In this document: in pieces, positions 22,166 to 31,675 of the stretch
Layout of the letters: each line of letters opens with the position of its first letter
Position numbering within the stretch: position 1 is the stretch's first letter
From: Chlorobiaceae bacterium
GTDB lineage: Bacteria; Bacteroidota; Chlorobiia; Chlorobiales; Chlorobiaceae
DNA: 59,602 nucleotides
Direction: 5' to 3'
Assembly (NCBI GenBank): GCA_016931495.1
Contig: JAFGER010000001.1
Location: 1 to 59,602 of the forward strand
Translations under genes and position numbers: made by a program
Notes under the pieces: generated by a model
Told to the model about the DNA's origin: nothing
Database searches by the model: none
What the model saw: only the letters and a program-made list of their open reading frames with translations

Positions 22166-22963
22166 ATGGGTAGAGTCATTGCTATTGCAAACCAGAAGGG
22201 CGGGGTTGGTAAAACAACTACCGCGGTCAATATTGCGGCTTCCATTGCGATATCCGAATTCAGAACGCTCCTGATCGACATCGATCCGCAGGCTAACGCC
22301 ACCTCGGGTTTCGGGCTTGAAACCGGGGACGAGATCGAGAACACCTTTTACCACGTGATGGTCAACGGCGGTGAAATCAGGGACGCCATCAGGCCTTCGG
22401 GGCTTGAGTATCTCGACGTGCTGCCCTCGAACGTGAACCTCGTGGGCATGGAGGTGGAGCTGGTCAACATGCGCGAACGCGAGTACGTGATGCAGAAGGC
22501 GCTGAAGCAGGTGCGCGACCAGTACGATTACATCATCATCGACTGCCCGCCTTCGCTCGGGCTCATCACGCTCAACTCGCTGACCGCCGCCGATTCGGTG
22601 CTCATTCCGGTGCAGGCCGAGTATTACGCGCTCGAAGGCCTCGGCAAGCTGCTCAACACGATCAGCATCGTTCGCAAGCATCTGAACCCGAAGCTCGAAA
22701 TCGAGGGCGTGCTGGTGACCATGTTCGATGCGCGGCTCCGGCTCGCCACGCAGGTGGCCGAAGAGGTCAAGAAGTTCTTCAAGGACAAGGTCTATAAAAC
22801 CTGCATTCGCAGGAACGTCCGCCTGTCCGAGGCTCCGAGTCACGGCAAACCGGCGCTTTTGTACGATGCCCAGAGCATCGGCTCGAAAGATTACCTCGAC
22901 CTTGCGCAGGAAATCTTCGAGCGCGACGGCAATATCAAGAAATTCAAGGTCAGGCAGCAGTAG
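22166..22963 (+). CDS. parA: chromosome-partitioning ATPase ParA (Soj)
   Basis: The 265-residue deviant-Walker ATPase starts [20 protein letters not shown] (KGGVGKT with signature lysine), followed by [26 protein letters not shown] and [13 protein letters not shown] near the end. Together with ParB it segregates the chromosomal origin region. It is followed by parB 20 bp later and then by dapB, so the three form one operon. Lack of an N-terminal HTH marks it as the chromosomal type. Confidence 0.96.
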   Translation: MGRVIAIANQKGGVGKTTTAVNIAASIAISEFRTLLIDIDPQANATSGFGLETGDEIENTFYHVMVNGGEIRDAIRPSGLEYLDVLPSNVNLVGMEVELVNMREREYVMQKALKQVRDQYDYIIIDCPPSLGLITLNSLTAADSVLIPVQAEYYALEGLGKLLNTISIVRKHLNPKLEIEGVLVTMFDARLRLATQVAEEVKKFFKDKVYKTCIRRNVRLSEAPSHGKPALLYDAQSIGSKDYLDLAQEIFERDGNIKKFKVRQQ

Positions 22964-22983
22964 CTTGCCGGCCACGGGAACGT

Positions 22984-23868
22984 ATGTCCAAACAAGCACT
23001 GGGAAAAGGCCTGAAAGCGCTGATCTCCGACGAGGGATTCGCGGCAGCCGAGAAAGCCGAAGAGCAGGAAACCATGAAGGCCGGCGCTATCGGCAGCCTT
23101 CCGGTCGATAAAATCAGGGTCAATCCCTTCCAGCCGCGCAAGGAGTTCGACGAGACGGCGCTCGAAGAGCTGCGCAACTCGATCATCGAAAATGGCGTCA
23201 TCCAGCCGGTGACCGTCTGCCGCGACGGCGACGGCTACCAGCTCATCAGCGGCGAGCGGCGTCTGCGCGCCGTGACCTCCGCCGGCTTCAAGTTCATTCC
23301 CGCCTACGTCATCGAAGCGCACGCGGATGCCAGCAAGCTCGAACTGGCGCTGATCGAGAACATCCAGCGTGAAGACCTCAACGCCATCGAAGTCGCCCTC
23401 GCGCTCCGGAGCCTGGTCACCAAGTGCAACCTCACGCAGGACGAGGTGGCCCAGAAGGTTGGCAAGAACCGTTCCACGGTCGCCAACTTCCTGCGCCTCC
23501 TCAAGTTGCCGCGCCAGATTCAAGAGAGCATCCGCACGCGGGAGATTTCATCGGGCCACGCCCGCGCGCTCATCAACCTGCCGAGCGAGCACCTGCAACT
23601 CAAGGTGTGGCGGCAGATTATCGCCCGCCAGCTTTCGGTTCGCCAGACCGAAGCGCTGGTCAACAACATGTTCAAGGACGCGTCCAAACCCGCCGTTCCG
23701 AAAGCCGAGCCCAGGGCCATCCAGCTCGGCCAGATCGAAAGCCAGCTCCGGGACCGGCTCGCCACCAAGGTGAAGCTCGTGGAGCGCAAAGGCGGACAGG
23801 GCGAAATCCAGATCAAATACTTTTCCGGCGAGGATCTCGACAGGATTCTCGATCTGCTCGGTCAGTGA
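22984..23868 (+). CDS. parB: chromosome-partitioning protein ParB (Spo0J)
   Basis: The 294-residue protein has the ParB N-terminal nuclease-like/CTPase domain: IRVNPFQPRKEFDE near residue 44, GYQLISGERRLRA (the arginine-rich GERRxRA box) and ALIENIQREDLNAIE. A KorB-type HTH follows (LTQDEVAQKVGKNRSTVANF), then a C-terminal dimerisation domain. It binds parS sites and spreads. I found no clear 16-bp parS nearby. Confidence 0.96.
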   Translation: MSKQALGKGLKALISDEGFAAAEKAEEQETMKAGAIGSLPVDKIRVNPFQPRKEFDETALEELRNSIIENGVIQPVTVCRDGDGYQLISGERRLRAVTSAGFKFIPAYVIEAHADASKLELALIENIQREDLNAIEVALALRSLVTKCNLTQDEVAQKVGKNRSTVANFLRLLKLPRQIQESIRTREISSGHARALINLPSEHLQLKVWRQIIARQLSVRQTEALVNNMFKDASKPAVPKAEPRAIQLGQIESQLRDRLATKVKLVERKGGQGEIQIKYFSGEDLDRILDLLGQ

Positions 23869-23913
23869 ACGCTCCGGAAAAGCGCCAACTGAAATTCCAA
23901 CCTTTACCAAATC

Positions 23914-24663
23914 ATGAAGATTACCCTGGTCGGCAATGGCCGTATGGGCCGCCAGATAGCCGGTATCGTCGAAGCGTCGGACAGCAACGTCATCCACAAG
24001 GTGCTCGACGTGAACGATGCCATTACGCCTGAATCGTTCGAGGGATCGGACGTCATCATCGATTTTACCGTCAGGGCGGCGTTCCTGGCCAACTGCAAAG
24101 CCATCATTGCCTCGGGCGTGCCGGTCGTGGTGGGCACCACCGGCTGGGACGACCTGATGCCGCAGATCGCCGGTGAGGTCAACGCCGCCGGAAGCACGAT
24201 GCTCTACTCGGCGAACTTCTCGCTTGGCGTGAACATCTTCTTCCGCACGCTGCGAGAGGCTGCGCGGCTGATCGCGCCGTTCGAGCAGTTTGACATTGCG
24301 CTCTCCGAACAGCACCACACCGGCAAGGCCGACTTTCCGAGCGGTACGGCCATCAAGGCCGCCGAGGAGGTGCTGAACAGCAATCCCCGCAAACGTACCA
24401 TCGTCCGCGAGCTTAAGGACGGGCGCAAGTTGCAGAGCGACGAATTGCAGGTCGCCTCGATCCGCCTCGGCTCGGTGTTCGGCGTTCACTCGGCGTTCAT
24501 CGATTCCGAGTCCGACACCATCGAGCTGACCCACACGGCCAAGAACCGCACCGGCTTCGCCTCGGGCGCCGTCCGCGCCGCCGAGTGGCTGGTGCAGCGC
24601 CACGCCACCGCGCCGGGCTTCTGCACGATGGACGATTTTTTGAACGATCTTTTTACGGCCTGA
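23914..24663 (+). CDS. dapB: 4-hydroxy-tetrahydrodipicolinate reductase
   Basis: The 249-residue enzyme of lysine and diaminopimelate synthesis, needed for peptidoglycan precursors. It shows the nucleotide-binding [16 protein letters not shown] at the start, [10 protein letters not shown], and the substrate-site [15 protein letters not shown] with catalytic His and Lys. At 249 residues it is shorter than the E. coli enzyme, as is common in Bacteroidota/Chlorobi. It lies 45 bp after parB and 3 bp before a membrane-protein gene. Confidence 0.95.
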   Translation: MKITLVGNGRMGRQIAGIVEASDSNVIHKVLDVNDAITPESFEGSDVIIDFTVRAAFLANCKAIIASGVPVVVGTTGWDDLMPQIAGEVNAAGSTMLYSANFSLGVNIFFRTLREAARLIAPFEQFDIALSEQHHTGKADFPSGTAIKAAEEVLNSNPRKRTIVRELKDGRKLQSDELQVASIRLGSVFGVHSAFIDSESDTIELTHTAKNRTGFASGAVRAAEWLVQRHATAPGFCTMDDFLNDLFTA

Positions 24664-24666
24664 GCA

Positions 24667-25182
24667 ATGGGAACTGACCTCATACCGGCACGGCCATCGA
24701 AGCGCACGGCGATTGCTCTGGGCGCGGCGGTGCTGTTGCTGACGACCACGGTGCCGTATCTGACGCTCATCAACGCCATGCTTTTTGCCGGGATCATTTC
24801 CGCCGGTTCGGTTGCGGCGTGGTTCTACATCATGCGCCATCAGGTGCGGCTCAGCTACCCCGAGGCCTTCGTGCTTGGCGGCCTCAGCGGCTTTGCCGGC
24901 GGCGCGCTCTCGGTGCTTGCCGGATTTCTGCTGGAGAGCTGGTTCGGATATGTGCCCGGCCTCGAAAGCCTGAGGCTGCTGGTCGATTGGGCCAGCAGCA
25001 TGGATCCCCGGGATGCCGAAAACTTCCGGCAGATGCTTGCGATGGTGAGCGAGCCGAAAGAGATCAGTCTCGTCGATCTGATTATCAGCATGCTGTTTAC
25101 CGGCATTCTCTACGCCCCGCTCTCCGGCCTCGGCGGCCGCCTGACGGTGTTCGTGCTCAAGCGGAAGGCGAGGAAGAAGTAA
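24667..25182 (+). CDS. conserved hypothetical integral membrane protein
   Basis: This 171-residue protein has four hydrophobic segments: two near residues 16-58 (IALGAAVLLLTTTVPYL and AMLFAGIISAGSVAAWFYI), one around LGGLSGFAGGALSVLAGFLL, and one around ISMLFTGILYAPLSGLGG. The C terminus is basic (KRKARKK). The pattern resembles small DUF4199-like membrane proteins, but I cannot name a family with confidence. It starts 3 bp after dapB and so belongs to the parAB-dapB operon. Confidence 0.65.
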   Translation: MGTDLIPARPSKRTAIALGAAVLLLTTTVPYLTLINAMLFAGIISAGSVAAWFYIMRHQVRLSYPEAFVLGGLSGFAGGALSVLAGFLLESWFGYVPGLESLRLLVDWASSMDPRDAENFRQMLAMVSEPKEISLVDLIISMLFTGILYAPLSGLGGRLTVFVLKRKARKK

Positions 25183-25208
25183 GGGTTGGCAGACTCTTTT
25201 TCTCTCCT

Positions 25209-25245
25209 CTACGACTTATAGGACTTGCAGGTCGTAGAAGTCCTA
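25209..25245. other. interleaved inverted repeats between convergent genes
   Basis: CTACGAC (25209-25215) pairs with GTCGTAG (25231-25237), and TAGGACTT (25219-25226) pairs with AAGTCCTA (25238-25245). The two pairings interleave, so the transcript could form either hairpin or an H-type pseudoknot. It lies between the convergent stops of the membrane-protein gene and menE and may act as a bidirectional terminator. Confidence 0.45.
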
Positions 25246-25258
25246 CAGGTTTAACAGA

Positions 25259-26644
25259 TTAGCATTTCGCCGATTGAGCCTGCTTCCGGTACCACCCCCG
25301 GTCGATCTTGGCTGAGCCGGGGAGGGTTTGCCACTCGCGGACGCGATGGAACGCCACAGGCGTCTTGAGCCTGCCGAGTGTGCTGCCGAGGCTGGCGATG
25401 ATCGTTGCGTCGCCGGGCGCGTTGTTGCCAACCTTGATCCACGCCACCGGTCTCGCGCCGTATTCGGCATCCGGGGCGGGAACCACCATGGCCTCTTCGA
25501 TCCCGTCAATCGAGCAGAGCGCTTTTTCAATCTCTTCGGGATGGATGTTTTCGCCGCCCGAGATGAACATGCTGTCCCTTCTGCCGAGCACCGTCAGCCT
25601 CCCGTCATTCGACAGCTCGCCCATGTCGCCCGTGTGAAACCATCCATTTTCGTTCCGCGCCGTCCGCAATCCGCTCTCTTCGAGATAGCCCATGAAGAGG
25701 CACTCGCCTTTGACGAGGATTTCTCCATCCGCAGAAATCGCAACTTCCCGGTACGGCAGCACGACGCCGCTGTCGCCCTGCGCCGAGGTGACGGGAGCGG
25801 GCGAGGTCGTGACCTGCGTGCTCATTTCGGTGGAGCCGTAGGTGAGGTAGAGCGGTACTCGCTCGCGGATGGCTTCGCGCAGAAGCGGGGTGCTGACGGC
25901 GCTGCCGCCGAGCAGCAGGGCTTCGAGGCTTCGCAACCGTTCCGGGCCGCTATCCGCGCGGAGCATCCGGTAGAGCTGCGTCGGCACGAGCGAGAGGTGC
26001 GTGACCGGGAAGCTTTCGAGCGACTCGGCGAGTGATGCATCAGGCGATGGAATCGCGAGAGAGCCGCCGCCGAGGAGGGATTTGAAAAGCATCGAGTAGC
26101 CGCCGACGTGGTAGAGCGGCAGCGAAAGCAGCCAGCAGTCGCCCGGCCCGAACGGCAGGTTTTGCGCGGAACCCATCGCACTGTGCCAGTGGTTCGAGAG
26201 GCTGTGCATGGCGGCTTTCGGCTTGCCGGAGCTGGCCGAGGTGTGGATGATCGAGACCGGCCTCGCCAACGCCGTCGCAGCGGTGAAGCTCGTGTCCCTC
26301 CGAACGAGCGCGTTGGCGACGAAGGCTTCGAGGTTCGACTCGTCAAGCGTCATCACCGGATGCAGCCGCGCGAGCACGCCGTCGATGTGGCTTGCCGGAA
26401 AGCGGTGGTTCACTGGCGCGGCGATTGCGCCCATGCGCATGAGCGCCATCAGGGCGAGCACGAGCGCCGCGCTGTTCGGTGCGACGAGCGCGACAACGTC
26501 GCCCGGCTTGAGGCCCGTCGCCTCGAATGCGGCGGCGATGCGAGCTGTGTCGCCTTCAAGCCCGGCGAAGCTCCATTGCTGTTCGGCGGTGATAAGCGCG
26601 GGCTGGTCGCCGAACTTCTGTGCGGCGTGGGCTACAAGGTCCAT
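25259..26644 (-). CDS. menE: O-succinylbenzoate-CoA ligase
   Basis: This 461-residue adenylate-forming enzyme makes succinylbenzoyl-CoA in menaquinone synthesis. The AMP-binding core is visible as SIIHTSASSGKPKAAMHS (a variant of the TSGTTG loop), LYLTYGSTEMST, and WFHTGDMGELSNDGRLTVLG with GRRDSMFISGGENIHPEEIE. The start [14 protein letters not shown] lies 13 bp inside the end of menC, the best fit for a coupled operon. It is the last gene of menB-menC-menE. Confidence 0.9.
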   Translation of the reverse strand: MDLVAHAAQKFGDQPALITAEQQWSFAGLEGDTARIAAAFEATGLKPGDVVALVAPNSAALVLALMALMRMGAIAAPVNHRFPASHIDGVLARLHPVMTLDESNLEAFVANALVRRDTSFTAATALARPVSIIHTSASSGKPKAAMHSLSNHWHSAMGSAQNLPFGPGDCWLLSLPLYHVGGYSMLFKSLLGGGSLAIPSPDASLAESLESFPVTHLSLVPTQLYRMLRADSGPERLRSLEALLLGGSAVSTPLLREAIRERVPLYLTYGSTEMSTQVTTSPAPVTSAQGDSGVVLPYREVAISADGEILVKGECLFMGYLEESGLRTARNENGWFHTGDMGELSNDGRLTVLGRRDSMFISGGENIHPEEIEKALCSIDGIEEAMVVPAPDAEYGARPVAWIKVGNNAPGDATIIASLGSTLGRLKTPVAFHRVREWQTLPGSAKIDRGWYRKQAQSAKC

Positions 26645-27723
26645 GATTCCGCGATTTCGATCATCTCTGGTCTTACGCGCAGGCTGTCGCGCCACGCGGC
26701 GGCGGGATCAGCGAAGCCGTCCGGCGCGGCGAAGGGGGTTTCGGTAAGATCATCAGCCAGAAAGCTTGCCGTGTCGAGGCCGGACGCCGCCGGGGTTGGC
26801 GACGAGACGGCGGCCATGAGCGCGTACATGCCGAGGCTGACGCTGCTCTCGAAGGCTGAGCTGAAGACCGCCTGCAATCCCATCCGGTGAGCCTTCGAGG
26901 CGAGGTCGAGCGATTTTGCGATGCCGCCGATGCAGTTTGGCTTGAGCACCAGCGCGCCGAGCGGCGTGGGGTCGATTTCGCCGAGCAGCTCCGGACGCTG
27001 CCAGAGCGACTCGTCGAGCGCCGACGGCAGGCCGGTGGCGGCGTGGAACTCCGGGATCAGCGCTGCGTCCGTCAGCGGCTCCTCGATGTACGAGATGCTG
27101 CCGTGCGGCAAGGCTTTGCCGAACCCGACGGCCTCGTCGAAATCAAGCGACTGGTTGGCGTCGAGCCGCAACTCCGCCTTCTCGCCAAACGTCTCGTGCA
27201 ACGCTCGAATGCAGGCGACCGCCTCGTCGAGCTGTCCTTTGCGCACCTTCAGCTTGAACGCGCGAAACCCCTCGGCGTAGCGCTTCGCCGCACGGTCGAG
27301 CACGGCTTGCGGATCACCGGCGAGCAGCGCGTTGACGGGAATCTTCGATGCTGGCGGGAAGGCGTCGGGAAAAACTGGAAATCCGCCGCATTCGGCAGCT
27401 TCGAGGTTCACGAGCGCCATCTCGATGCCGGTCGTCACCGACGGCGGAAGCGTCGCCTTGTCGAGCAGGCGTCGCCGTTCATCGGGAGCGTTCCGGTCGA
27501 GTCGGGAAAGTTCGGGAATGAATTCGGTGAGCGCTTGCAAAGCCTCGTCGAGCGACTCGGCGTGGAGGCCGGGCAAGGGAGCGATCTCGCCGAAAGCGAG
27601 TTGTGGGCCACATTTCAGCCGCAGGAGCAGCCCCTCGCGCTTGGCGAGGAGCACTCCGCGGACGTTGACCGGCGCGGTGAAATCCATTTCATACCGGCAG
27701 ATGTCGGCATGAAGCGGCTTCAC
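26632..27723 (-). CDS. menC: o-succinylbenzoate synthase
   Basis: The 363-residue enolase-superfamily enzyme dehydrates SHCHC to o-succinylbenzoate. Visible are the catalytic AFKLKVRKG (KxK) near residue 165, [11 protein letters not shown] and the ISYIEEPL metal ligands, and [10 protein letters not shown] near the C-terminal lysine. I chose a GTG start at 27723, overlapping the menB stop as GTGA; a longer frame runs into menB and is not credible. It ends 13 bp inside menE. Confidence 0.9.
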   Translation of the reverse strand: MKPLHADICRYEMDFTAPVNVRGVLLAKREGLLLRLKCGPQLAFGEIAPLPGLHAESLDEALQALTEFIPELSRLDRNAPDERRRLLDKATLPPSVTTGIEMALVNLEAAECGGFPVFPDAFPPASKIPVNALLAGDPQAVLDRAAKRYAEGFRAFKLKVRKGQLDEAVACIRALHETFGEKAELRLDANQSLDFDEAVGFGKALPHGSISYIEEPLTDAALIPEFHAATGLPSALDESLWQRPELLGEIDPTPLGALVLKPNCIGGIAKSLDLASKAHRMGLQAVFSSAFESSVSLGMYALMAAVSSPTPAASGLDTASFLADDLTETPFAAPDGFADPAAAWRDSLRVRPEMIEIAESWTL

Positions 27724-28541
27724 GGGTGTTTCGGGAACTTGCTGAAATCGGGTTTGCGCTTCTCGACAAAGGCGTTGCGCCCTTCCTGGCCCTCTTCGCT
27801 CATGTAGTAGAGCAGCGTGGCGTTGCCTGCAAGCTCCTGCAAACCGGCCTGGCCGTCGCAGTCGGCGTTCAGCGCGGCCTTCAGGCAGCGGATGGCGAGC
27901 GGCGAGTTGGCGAGGATTTCGCGGCACCACTGCACGGTCTCCTCTTCGAGCTTTTCGAGCGGCACGACGGTGTTGACCAAGCCCATGTCGAGCGCCTCCT
28001 GCGCATTGTACTGGCGGCAGAGGTACCAGATTTCGCGTGCCTTTTTCTGACCGACCAGCCGCGCCATGTAGCTCGCGCCCCAGCCGCCGTCGAAGGAGCC
28101 GACCTTCGGACCGGTCTGACCGAAGCGGGCGTTTTCGGCCGCGATGGTCAGGTCGCAGAGCATGTGCAGCACGTGGCCGCCGCCGATGGCGTAACCCGCC
28201 ACCATCGCGATGAGCGGCTTCGGGCAGGTGCGGATGTCGCGCTGGAAGTCGAGCACGTTCAGTTTGTTCACGCCCTTCTCGTCGGCGTATCCGGCGTTGC
28301 CGCGAATCTTCTGGTCGCCGCCGGAGCAGAAGGCGAGGTCGCCTGCGCCGGTCAGGATGATGACGCCAATCTGGCTGTCGTTACGCGCATCCTGCAACGC
28401 TTCGATCATCTGATCCACCGTCTGCGGGCGGAACGCATTGCGCCGCTCCGGGCGGTTGATGGTGATTTTGGCGATTCCCTCGGCCTTGTGGTAGAGGATG
28501 TCGCTGTACTCACCGGCCTGTATCCAGTTCACTGTGCTCAT
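27720..28541 (-). CDS. menB: 1,4-dihydroxy-2-naphthoyl-CoA synthase
   Basis: The 273-residue crotonase-family enzyme closes the naphthoquinone ring of menaquinone. It carries [12 protein letters not shown], the oxyanion-hole [11 protein letters not shown], and [17 protein letters not shown], with [21 protein letters not shown] further on, all characteristic of MenB. The start [15 protein letters not shown] is chosen because upstream codons overlap the regulatory gap. It overlaps menC by 4 bp. A ribbon-helix-helix/ParE pair lies upstream on the other strand. Confidence 0.95.
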   Translation of the reverse strand: MSTVNWIQAGEYSDILYHKAEGIAKITINRPERRNAFRPQTVDQMIEALQDARNDSQIGVIILTGAGDLAFCSGGDQKIRGNAGYADEKGVNKLNVLDFQRDIRTCPKPLIAMVAGYAIGGGHVLHMLCDLTIAAENARFGQTGPKVGSFDGGWGASYMARLVGQKKAREIWYLCRQYNAQEALDMGLVNTVVPLEKLEEETVQWCREILANSPLAIRCLKAALNADCDGQAGLQELAGNATLLYYMSEEGQEGRNAFVEKRKPDFSKFPKHP

Positions 28542-28746
28542 AGCTGAAGTTTCGATGGTTGTTGATGAAACGCTGTGTTGTCCCGGCTCTGCGGGCAAAA
28601 GAGTTGAAATATAAACAATCCCCGTTGATTCGTGAGGGCTCATGTAGGTGCGCATGGCGTGTGCCTTCTCTGGCGATTGGAAGTCTCCGATTCAGTTGGT
28701 ATTTTGCATCGCAAATGCAATGCATTGCCATCAAACCACAGCTATC

Positions 28747-29016
28747 ATGAAAAGTGTATCGTTACCATCGCTCCGGGTCGAGCCTGAACTGCGTAAGGCA
28801 GTTGAAGATGTGCTGCGAAAAGATGAGACCCTCTCATCATTTATGGAGGATTCTATCAGGGCGAGCATCGAGCGGCGGCTAAGCCAAAAGGAGTTTATTG
28901 CGCGAGGCCTCGCCGCGCGGGATCGCGCCATCGAAACTGGCCAATACGTCGAGGCCGGGGCGGTTCTCGACAGGCTTCAACTGATGCTGAACGAAGCGAA
29001 GGAAAACCGTTCATGA
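28747..29016 (+). CDS. ribbon-helix-helix type antitoxin (YlcI/YnfO or ParD-like)
   Basis: The 89-residue protein begins KSVSLPSLRVEPELRKAVED, a short strand then helices as in ribbon-helix-helix antitoxins, followed by ETLSSFMEDSIRASIERR and a C-terminal GQYVEAGAVLDRL segment that would grip the toxin. It overlaps the ParE-type gene by 4 bp (ATGA), the normal order for antitoxin then toxin. The pair lies on the plus strand inside the minus-strand men cluster. Confidence 0.75.
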   Translation: MKSVSLPSLRVEPELRKAVEDVLRKDETLSSFMEDSIRASIERRLSQKEFIARGLAARDRAIETGQYVEAGAVLDRLQLMLNEAKENRS

Positions 29017-29312
29017 GTTTTGCTGTTCGCTTTACCCCTGAAGCGGAGGATGATCTTGTCCGCCTCTACTCTTTTCTTTTGCATGAAGATATGATCGCAG
29101 CTGAACAGGCTTTGGGCTCATTGAAAAAGGCGGTTTACCTGTTACGAGAGTTTCCGTTCACTTGCCGGAAAGCGCTACCCGACAATCCATTTCAGCGCGA
29201 ACTTCTGGTTCCGTTTGGTCAATCGGGGTACGTTGCGCTGTTCGAGATCGACGGCCCAGATAGCGTGACGATTCTCGCTGTCAGGCATCAGCGCGAGGAT
29301 GATTATTATTGA
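29013..29312 (+). CDS. ParE/RelE-family toxin
   Basis: The 99-residue protein shows the ParE pattern: MSFAVRFTPEAEDDLVRLYSF, a middle KAVYLLREFPFTCRK, and the C-terminal strand SVTILAVRHQREDDYY. ParE proteins poison gyrase and RelE proteins cut mRNA; sequence alone does not decide. Its stop overlaps the convergent menH stop by 7 bp, so each gene's mRNA end is antisense to the other. Confidence 0.8.
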   Translation: MSFAVRFTPEAEDDLVRLYSFLLHEDMIAAEQALGSLKKAVYLLREFPFTCRKALPDNPFQRELLVPFGQSGYVALFEIDGPDSVTILAVRHQREDDYY

Positions 29313-30112
29313 GCGATGAAATCCTCCACGCTTGCGAGGAATCGCTCCGGCTCTTCGATGTGCAGCGTGTGGCCGCACTGCTCGAAAAGTTCAAGGCTCG
29401 ATTGCGGGCACAGCTCCGCCATTTGCTTGCCGATCTGTACGTACTTCGCATCCTTTTCGCCGACGCAGAGGAGCATCGGAACGCGGCATTCCGGCAGCTC
29501 CTCCCAGAACGATGGCTGGTTGCCCGTTCCGAGCAGGCGTAACGCGCAGGCGAGATTTTGCCGGGAGCCTTGCTTGCGTTGCGCTTCGACCTCGTGGAAA
29601 AGCGCATGGCTTTTGAGCGTCGCGAAAAGCGGCTGATCGTACCAGAACTCGATGAAGCCCTCGAAGTTCCGCTCGATCTTGCGCGCGATTCCTTCGTCGC
29701 TCTTCCGCCGCGCCGCTCGCTCCTCCTCCGTCCGCAAACCCGGCGACGACGACACGATCACCGCCTTCGAGAAGAGCTGCGGATAGCGCAACGCAAGCGC
29801 CAGCCCGATCCGCCCTCCCATCGAATAGCCCACCAGCACGCACGGCCCGGCGCTCAAACGCCGAATCTCGTAAGCCAGCGCTTCGACTGTTTGCACGAAA
29901 AAAAGCTCCGCATCGCCATCCGCCGGAATCGCCGCCTCGCCATGCCCCGGCAGATCGACAAGAATGCTGCAAAAGCGCCCGTCCAGCTTCCGCGCGAACG
30001 GCAGCCAGTCGCTTCCCGATCCGAGGAATCCGTGCAGGAACACGATCTTCGGAAGTGCTGGATCGCCGACGGTGGTGATGTGGAGGGGGATGTATGATGA
30101 TGGCGATGTCAT
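29306..30112 (-). CDS. menH: SHCHC synthase-like alpha/beta-hydrolase
   Basis: The 268-residue alpha/beta-hydrolase is best read as MenH, which releases pyruvate from SEPHCHC in menaquinone synthesis. It has IVFLHGFLGSGSDW near residue 22, LVDLPGHGEA, the nucleophile elbow LVGYSMGGRIGLALA near 103, and CGHTLHIEEPERF with the catalytic His. The start MTSPSSYIPLHITT is chosen because the upstream frame overlaps hsdM. It lies 47 bp after hsdM and may be read from the restriction operon. Confidence 0.85.
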   Translation of the reverse strand: MTSPSSYIPLHITTVGDPALPKIVFLHGFLGSGSDWLPFARKLDGRFCSILVDLPGHGEAAIPADGDAELFFVQTVEALAYEIRRLSAGPCVLVGYSMGGRIGLALALRYPQLFSKAVIVSSSPGLRTEEERAARRKSDEGIARKIERNFEGFIEFWYDQPLFATLKSHALFHEVEAQRKQGSRQNLACALRLLGTGNQPSFWEELPECRVPMLLCVGEKDAKYVQIGKQMAELCPQSSLELFEQCGHTLHIEEPERFLASVEDFIAQ

Positions 30113-30159
30113 GAGCGAGTCGGTGTTGTGTTGTCGGTTATCGGTTTTTGCTTTGCCTG

Positions 30160-31653
30160 TTATTCCGCGCTTGCTCCCAAACTTGCGGCGATCTGGCGAA
30201 AGCTGTTCAGGCCGGCTTCGATATTTTCGATGATCTCCGCTGCCAGATCTTCGGGGTCGGGGAGGTTGTCGAGGTCGGAGAGGGATTTGTCTTTCAGCCA
30301 GAAGATGTCGAGGCTGGTTTTGTCTCGGGCGATGATGTCGCTGTAGCTGTATTTGCGCCACCGGCCTTCCGGATTCGTTTCGGCGTTCCAGCTCTCTTTT
30401 CGGTCGTGGCGGTTTTTGGGATTGTAGCACTCGATGAACTCACGAAGGTCTTCAAAGCGCAAGGGCTTTTTCTTGAGGGTGTGGTGGATGTTTGTCCGGT
30501 AGTCGTAGATCCAGACCTCTTTTGTCCACGGCTCTTTCTGGGCCGGGTGGTTGTCGAAAAAGAGGACGTTGGCCTTGACGCCGTTGGCGTAGAAGATGCC
30601 GGTTGGCAGCCGCAGAATGGTGTGCAGCTCCGTGGTTTCCATCAGCTTTTTCCGGACGGTTTCGCCCGCCCCGCCTTCAAAGAGCACGTTGTCGGGCACA
30701 ACGACTGCGGCGCGGCCTGTGGATTTCAGCATAGAGCGGATGTGCTGCACGAAGTTGACCTGCTTGTTGGAGGTCGTGGCCCAGAAGTCCTGGCGGTTGT
30801 AGGTGAGGTCGTCTTTCTCCTGTTCACCCTCCTCGTTGGTGAAGGTCATGCTGCTCTTTTTGCCGAAGGGGGGATTGGCGAGCACCATATCGACCGTTTG
30901 CGCCGGGGGAGCGATGAGGGCGTCGGTGGAGCTGACGGCGCTTTCGCCGTCGATTTCGCCGATGTTGTGCAGGAACATGTTCATCAGGCACATGCGGCGG
31001 GTGCTGGAGACGATTTCGTTGCCGCTGAAGGTGAGGTGCTTGAGGAAGAATTTCTGGTGTTTGTCGAGCGTGTAGTTCTCCTCGTTGGTCAAATAATCAT
31101 ACGCGGCGAGGAAGAAGCCGCCGGTTCCGCAGGCCGGGTCGGCAATGGTTTTGTGCGGTTCCGGGCGCATACAGGCAACCATTGCCTTGATGAGCGCGCG
31201 GGGGGTGAAGTACTGGCCCGCGCCGGATTTGGTGTCTTCGGCGTTCTTTTCGAGCAGCCCTTCGTAAATCGTGCCTTTGGTGTCGGCATCGAGCATGACC
31301 CAGTTGGTGTCGTTCACCATTGAAATCAGGCGTGAGAGCTTGGCCGGGTCCTGAATCTTGTTTTGGGATTTGGTGAAGATCTGGCCGAGCATCCCTTTCT
31401 TTTTGCCCAGCTCGCGCAACAGGGTCATGTAGTGGGCCTCCAGCGCCGCGCCTTTTGGGGTGCAGAGGCTCTTCCAGTTGTACTCTTCGGGAATACCGAC
31501 TTCACGGTTGTAGGGCGGCTTGCTGTACTCATCGGCCATTTTCAGGAAGATGAGGTAGGTCAACTGCTCAAGGTAGTCGCCATACCCGACCCCGTCGTCG
31601 CGCAGGGTGGTGCAGAAACTCCAGACTTTGGAAACAATGGTATCGGCGGTCAT
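30160..31653 (-). CDS. hsdM: type I restriction-modification methyltransferase subunit
   Basis: The 497-residue N6-adenine methyltransferase subunit has the HsdM N-terminal helical domain (LEQLTYLIFLKMADE), AGQYFTPRALIKAM, the SAM-binding DPACGTGGFFLAA near residue 170, and the catalytic ANPPFGKKS near 270. It methylates host sites and is the core of the restriction complex. It follows hsdS by 22 bp. The sequence looks complete, and base composition is nearer the host than that of hsdS. Confidence 0.96.
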   Translation of the reverse strand: MTADTIVSKVWSFCTTLRDDGVGYGDYLEQLTYLIFLKMADEYSKPPYNREVGIPEEYNWKSLCTPKGAALEAHYMTLLRELGKKKGMLGQIFTKSQNKIQDPAKLSRLISMVNDTNWVMLDADTKGTIYEGLLEKNAEDTKSGAGQYFTPRALIKAMVACMRPEPHKTIADPACGTGGFFLAAYDYLTNEENYTLDKHQKFFLKHLTFSGNEIVSSTRRMCLMNMFLHNIGEIDGESAVSSTDALIAPPAQTVDMVLANPPFGKKSSMTFTNEEGEQEKDDLTYNRQDFWATTSNKQVNFVQHIRSMLKSTGRAAVVVPDNVLFEGGAGETVRKKLMETTELHTILRLPTGIFYANGVKANVLFFDNHPAQKEPWTKEVWIYDYRTNIHHTLKKKPLRFEDLREFIECYNPKNRHDRKESWNAETNPEGRWRKYSYSDIIARDKTSLDIFWLKDKSLSDLDNLPDPEDLAAEIIENIEAGLNSFRQIAASLGASAE

Positions 31654-31675
31654 CGTATTGGCTCTCGTTTACGAG

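Noticed and set aside
27724-27930. Extended menC start
   Set aside because: The upstream part is menB read in another frame; a GTG overlapping the menB stop gives the correct N terminus.
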